In this document: piece by piece, positions 7,468-9,235 of the stretch
How positions within the stretch are numbered: the first letter of the stretch is position 1
Layout of the letters: every line of letters starts with the position of its first letter
Assembly (NCBI GenBank): GCA_030149995.1
Contig: JASLGV010000490.1
Span: 1 to 9,235 of the forward strand
Direction of reading: 5' to 3'
DNA from: Pedobacter sp.
GTDB lineage: Bacteria; Bacteroidota; Bacteroidia; Sphingobacteriales; Sphingobacteriaceae
DNA: 9,235 nt
Made by a program: the position numbers and the translations under genes
Notes under the pieces: generated by a model
Seen by the model: only the letters and a program-made list of their open reading frames with translations
What the model was told of the DNA's origin: nothing
Databases searched by the model: none

Positions 7468-8847
7468 TTAAAATTCATTGATAAATAGATTGAAATCGCC
7501 TGCGGAAGCTGCTTTCATTAACAGTGCCTGCCATACATTGGTGTAAATAATATCGCGGTCGGTTTCAGCCCTGTTCAAAGTGTATAATACTTGGGTTACA
7601 TCGGTTAAATTGGTTAATCCGTTGCGGTATAGAGCCGTTTTCTGTATATAAGCCTGTTGGGCAGCTGCTACCTGTTTAGGAGCTTTTGTATAATTGTCGA
7701 GTGCCAGCTTAATTTTTACATCTGCGGTGTTGAGCTGTGCCTGATAAGCTTGCTCTACAACCTGATATTCGGCATCTAAGGCTTCGGAAATGAGCCGCTG
7801 GGCATGGAGTTTTTTCGAGGTACGGCCAATGTTGCTCAGGTTCCAGTTTACTCCAATACCCAATAAATAATTTTGGCGGGTAGGATTAATACCTTTAAAA
7901 TATTGACTATCGAAGGCTGTCCGGTCGTTGGCATAATTGTTTTCAAAACCTGAACCACGGGCCTGGTAGATCCCTACAAAATTGAAGCTGGGCAGATATT
8001 CCCTTCGCAACAGTTGTTCCTGCTGGTGGCTCACATCGATTTTACTTTTATAAAATTGCAGTACAGGATTTTCTTTCTGCGGAAAGGTATTGGCCTGCAA
8101 AATGCCTTTGGGTATTTGTTTAACAAAACTGCTGTCTACTACAAAATCCTGAATGGGTACGCCCATTAAACTTACCAGGTTGTTGTTTTGCTCTTTAACC
8201 TGATCCTTGCTCTGGTTCAGTGCAATTTCTGCCCGGGCAACTTCTGCCAGTGCCAGGGTCGAGTCTACACCTGCCAACAATCCATTTTTTACACGGGCAG
8301 CGGCTATTTTCTGAAATACTTTTGCCCGGTCGAGGTTGTTCTGCTGCGAGATCACCAGTCGCTGACTGGCAAGCAGGTTCAGATAAGCAGCGGCAATTTT
8401 AACTTTCTGCTGAAAAATTTCCTGGGTCAGATCTTTATCGTTCTGGTTGATTTCTGCCTGGGCAAGTTTTACACGCTGCTGAATTTTTCCGAAAGAGAAA
8501 AATTCCCAGTTTACATTTGCCAGGTACAGGGCACCAAAGGCGGTATTCCAGTTCTGTTTATCGAAGGCAGGACCAGAGGAGGCCGTACCTAAGCCACCAA
8601 AACCGTATAAAGGGCCATTCTGTCCGTTAATTGTCCCGAAATCCTGCTGTGCTGAAACATTAAAACTGGGTACGTAATCGTATTTAACCTGCTTTAAATT
8701 CTCTTTTGATGCATCTAAATACTTGTTTTTTGCTTTTATGGTGCCATAATTAGTAACCCCCTGGGTGAGGGCTTCTTTTAAACTTAAGGTTTGAGCATGT
8801 ACGGACACACAAATAAAAGGAGTAAAAAGGAGTAACCGCCTAATCAT
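7468..8847 (-). CDS. TolC-family outer-membrane efflux channel
   Basis: This 459-residue outer-membrane efflux protein is the exit duct of the tripartite pump. It starts with an Arg-Arg-containing signal peptide of about 18 residues ending VHA before Gln19 (signal peptidase I type). There is no lipobox Cys at the cleavage site, so unlike some OprM relatives it is probably not lipidated. Two tandem OEP repeats follow, roughly 22-235 and 258-455. Each has long Gln/Ala/Asn-rich helices, for example KVKIAAAYLNLLASQRLVIS and YQAQLNTADVKIKLALDNY, and a short strand-forming segment (SFNVSAQQDF; LLGIGVNWNLSNIG) for the membrane barrel. The motif RVKNGLLAGVDSTLALAEVA and its counterpart YRNGLTNLTDVTQVLYTLNR are typical of the family. 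It is the first gene of the operon, so the order is channel, pump, adaptor. The ATG at 8847 is preceded by an A-rich leader and a TAAATTTG box. Confidence 0.95.
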   Translation of the reverse strand: MIRRLLLFTPFICVSVHAQTLSLKEALTQGVTNYGTIKAKNKYLDASKENLKQVKYDYVPSFNVSAQQDFGTINGQNGPLYGFGGLGTASSGPAFDKQNWNTAFGALYLANVNWEFFSFGKIQQRVKLAQAEINQNDKDLTQEIFQQKVKIAAAYLNLLASQRLVISQQNNLDRAKVFQKIAAARVKNGLLAGVDSTLALAEVARAEIALNQSKDQVKEQNNNLVSLMGVPIQDFVVDSSFVKQIPKGILQANTFPQKENPVLQFYKSKIDVSHQQEQLLRREYLPSFNFVGIYQARGSGFENNYANDRTAFDSQYFKGINPTRQNYLLGIGVNWNLSNIGRTSKKLHAQRLISEALDAEYQVVEQAYQAQLNTADVKIKLALDNYTKAPKQVAAAQQAYIQKTALYRNGLTNLTDVTQVLYTLNRAETDRDIIYTNVWQALLMKAASAGDFNLFINEF

Positions 8848-8869
8848 TTTATCGTTTTTTTGTAAGCGG

Positions 8870-8877
8870 CAAATTTA
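8870..8877 (-). promoter_or_regulatory. Candidate -7 box for the efflux operon
   Basis: On the minus strand TAAATTTG is an exact match to the Bacteroidota -7 consensus TAnnTTTG. It lies 22 nt upstream of the channel gene ATG, which would give a leader of roughly 15 nt. No convincing TTTG element sits at the usual distance of about 19-21 nt upstream of it, so the assignment rests on one box. A second copy of the same 8-mer on this strand (8964-8971) could be an alternative, more distal promoter. Confidence 0.4.
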
Positions 8878-8973
8878 TATTAGAAGGCGACTGTATGGGT
8901 ATTGAAAATGACAAGTGAAATGTATAAATGACCAATTCAATTCGTAATTATACTTTTTGATTTCAAATTTATA
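8870..8973. repeat. 10-bp direct repeat in the divergent intergenic region
   Basis: CAAATTTATA occurs at 8870-8879 and again at 8964-8973, 94 bp apart, within the 157-bp gap between the divergent genes. Read on the minus strand each copy contains TAAATTTG, so they may be two promoter boxes or an operator pair. A related TAAATTTG faces the other way at 8994-9001. The region is very AT-rich, so chance recurrence is a real possibility. Confidence 0.35.
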
Positions 8974-8986
8974 AGTCCTTAATTTG
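8956..8986 (+). promoter_or_regulatory. Candidate promoter for the divergent membrane protein gene
   Basis: TTTG at 8956-8959 is followed after 19 nt by TTAATTTG at 8979-8986, which matches the Bacteroidota pattern TTTG-N19-TAnnTTTG except for one base in the second box. Transcription would begin near 8992, leaving a leader of about 13 nt before the ATG at 9005. An exact TAAATTTG at 8994-9001 is also present but lies only 3 nt before the ATG and would require a leaderless or truncated transcript, so the upstream pair is preferred. Confidence 0.4.
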
Positions 8987-9004
8987 CAGGGTTTAAATTT
9001 GATA

Positions 9005-9235
9005 ATGGTCATTAAGAATGTTTTAGAGAATAAGTGGTTACAGGAAGTGACTTTATTGGTGTTTGCCTTTATCCTGTTTACGATAAATGATTGGATTTTT
9101 ATCGAAACTTTTAAGGCTTTTTTTACAGGAGTATGCTACTTCTTTTTCCTGTATTCGCATGCCCAGATAAACCGTTTCTTTTTATTGCCAATCCTGATAA
9201 AAGAGAATAAGATTTATCTGTATCTTTTGTTAACC
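9005..9235 (+). CDS. Probable LytS-type sensor histidine kinase, N-terminal fragment
   Basis: Seventy-seven codons are visible and the frame runs off the right edge. The ATG at 9005 is the first in frame after a TAA at 8972-8974. The segment is almost entirely membrane: helices at about 17-33 (LLVFAFILFTINDWIFI) and 40-66, and the beginning of a third (IYLYLLL) at about 70. The second helix carries YSHAQINRFFLLPILIKENK, which resembles the His/Asn...LLP...LyL pattern at the N-terminus of many Bacteroidota membrane kinases with a His_kinase (LytS/YehU-like) domain. The catalytic part is outside the window, so the family call is a resemblance only. If correct, a LytTR response regulator gene would be expected just downstream. 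It is divergent from the efflux operon, sharing the 157-bp upstream region. Another small multi-spanning membrane protein remains possible. Confidence 0.6.
   Translation, partial: MVIKNVLENKWLQEVTLLVFAFILFTINDWIFIETFKAFFTGVCYFFFLYSHAQINRFFLLPILIKENKIYLYLLLT

Noticed and set aside
8188..8592. A 134-codon open frame on the plus strand, rich in Phe and Cys
   Set aside because: It is antisense to the TolC-family gene and has no recognisable family pattern; it is a shadow frame.
1..9235. CRISPR array, insertion sequence, tRNA/rRNA gene, or phage module
   Set aside because: No regularly spaced repeats, transposase motifs, terminal inverted repeats, tRNA cloverleaf or rRNA-like sequence were seen; genes are intact and tightly packed.

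Overview
The window looks like chromosomal DNA from a Bacteroidota bacterium, most likely a Sphingobacteriaceae member of the Pedobacter/Mucilaginibacter type. This is inferred from four things: a membrane-anchored MutS-like ATPase of the kind common in that phylum, A-rich leaders without Shine-Dalgarno sequences, promoter-like TAnnTTTG boxes, and the start of what looks like a LytS-type histidine kinase. Nothing points to a phage, plasmid, transposon, CRISPR array, or tRNA or rRNA gene. Coding density is high: the longest non-coding stretch is about 157 bp.

Left part, plus strand. The window opens inside a MutS-related ATPase gene (1-1526). Its reading frame is open to the window edge, so the 5' end is missing. 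After 72 bp comes a complete cytoplasmic family 1 glycoside hydrolase, a probable beta-glucosidase (1599-2936), with both catalytic glutamates intact.

Middle and right, minus strand. A complete three-gene tripartite efflux operon reads right to left: TolC-type outer-membrane factor (8847-7468), RND inner-membrane pump (7455-4189), lipoprotein periplasmic adaptor (4128-3040). The gaps are 12 and 60 nt, so co-transcription is likely. Together they would form one proton-driven channel from the inner membrane to outside the cell. The substrate cannot be read from sequence. The operon converges on the glycosidase gene, and a perfect 9-bp hairpin with a U-tract (2947-2982) sits between them, oriented best to stop the efflux operon; a second hairpin (3007-3034) follows the adaptor stop codon.

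Right edge, plus strand. Divergent from the efflux operon across a 157-bp AT-rich gap is the first 77 codons of a multi-spanning membrane protein (9005-9235), probably the N-terminus of a LytS-like sensor kinase. Promoter-like elements face both ways in the gap.

No clearly novel system is visible. The items most worth a second look are the membrane-anchored MutS-like ATPase, the non-canonical proton-relay residues of the RND pump (Asp-Glu in TM4, Ala in place of the TM10 Lys), and the divergent kinase-efflux arrangement.
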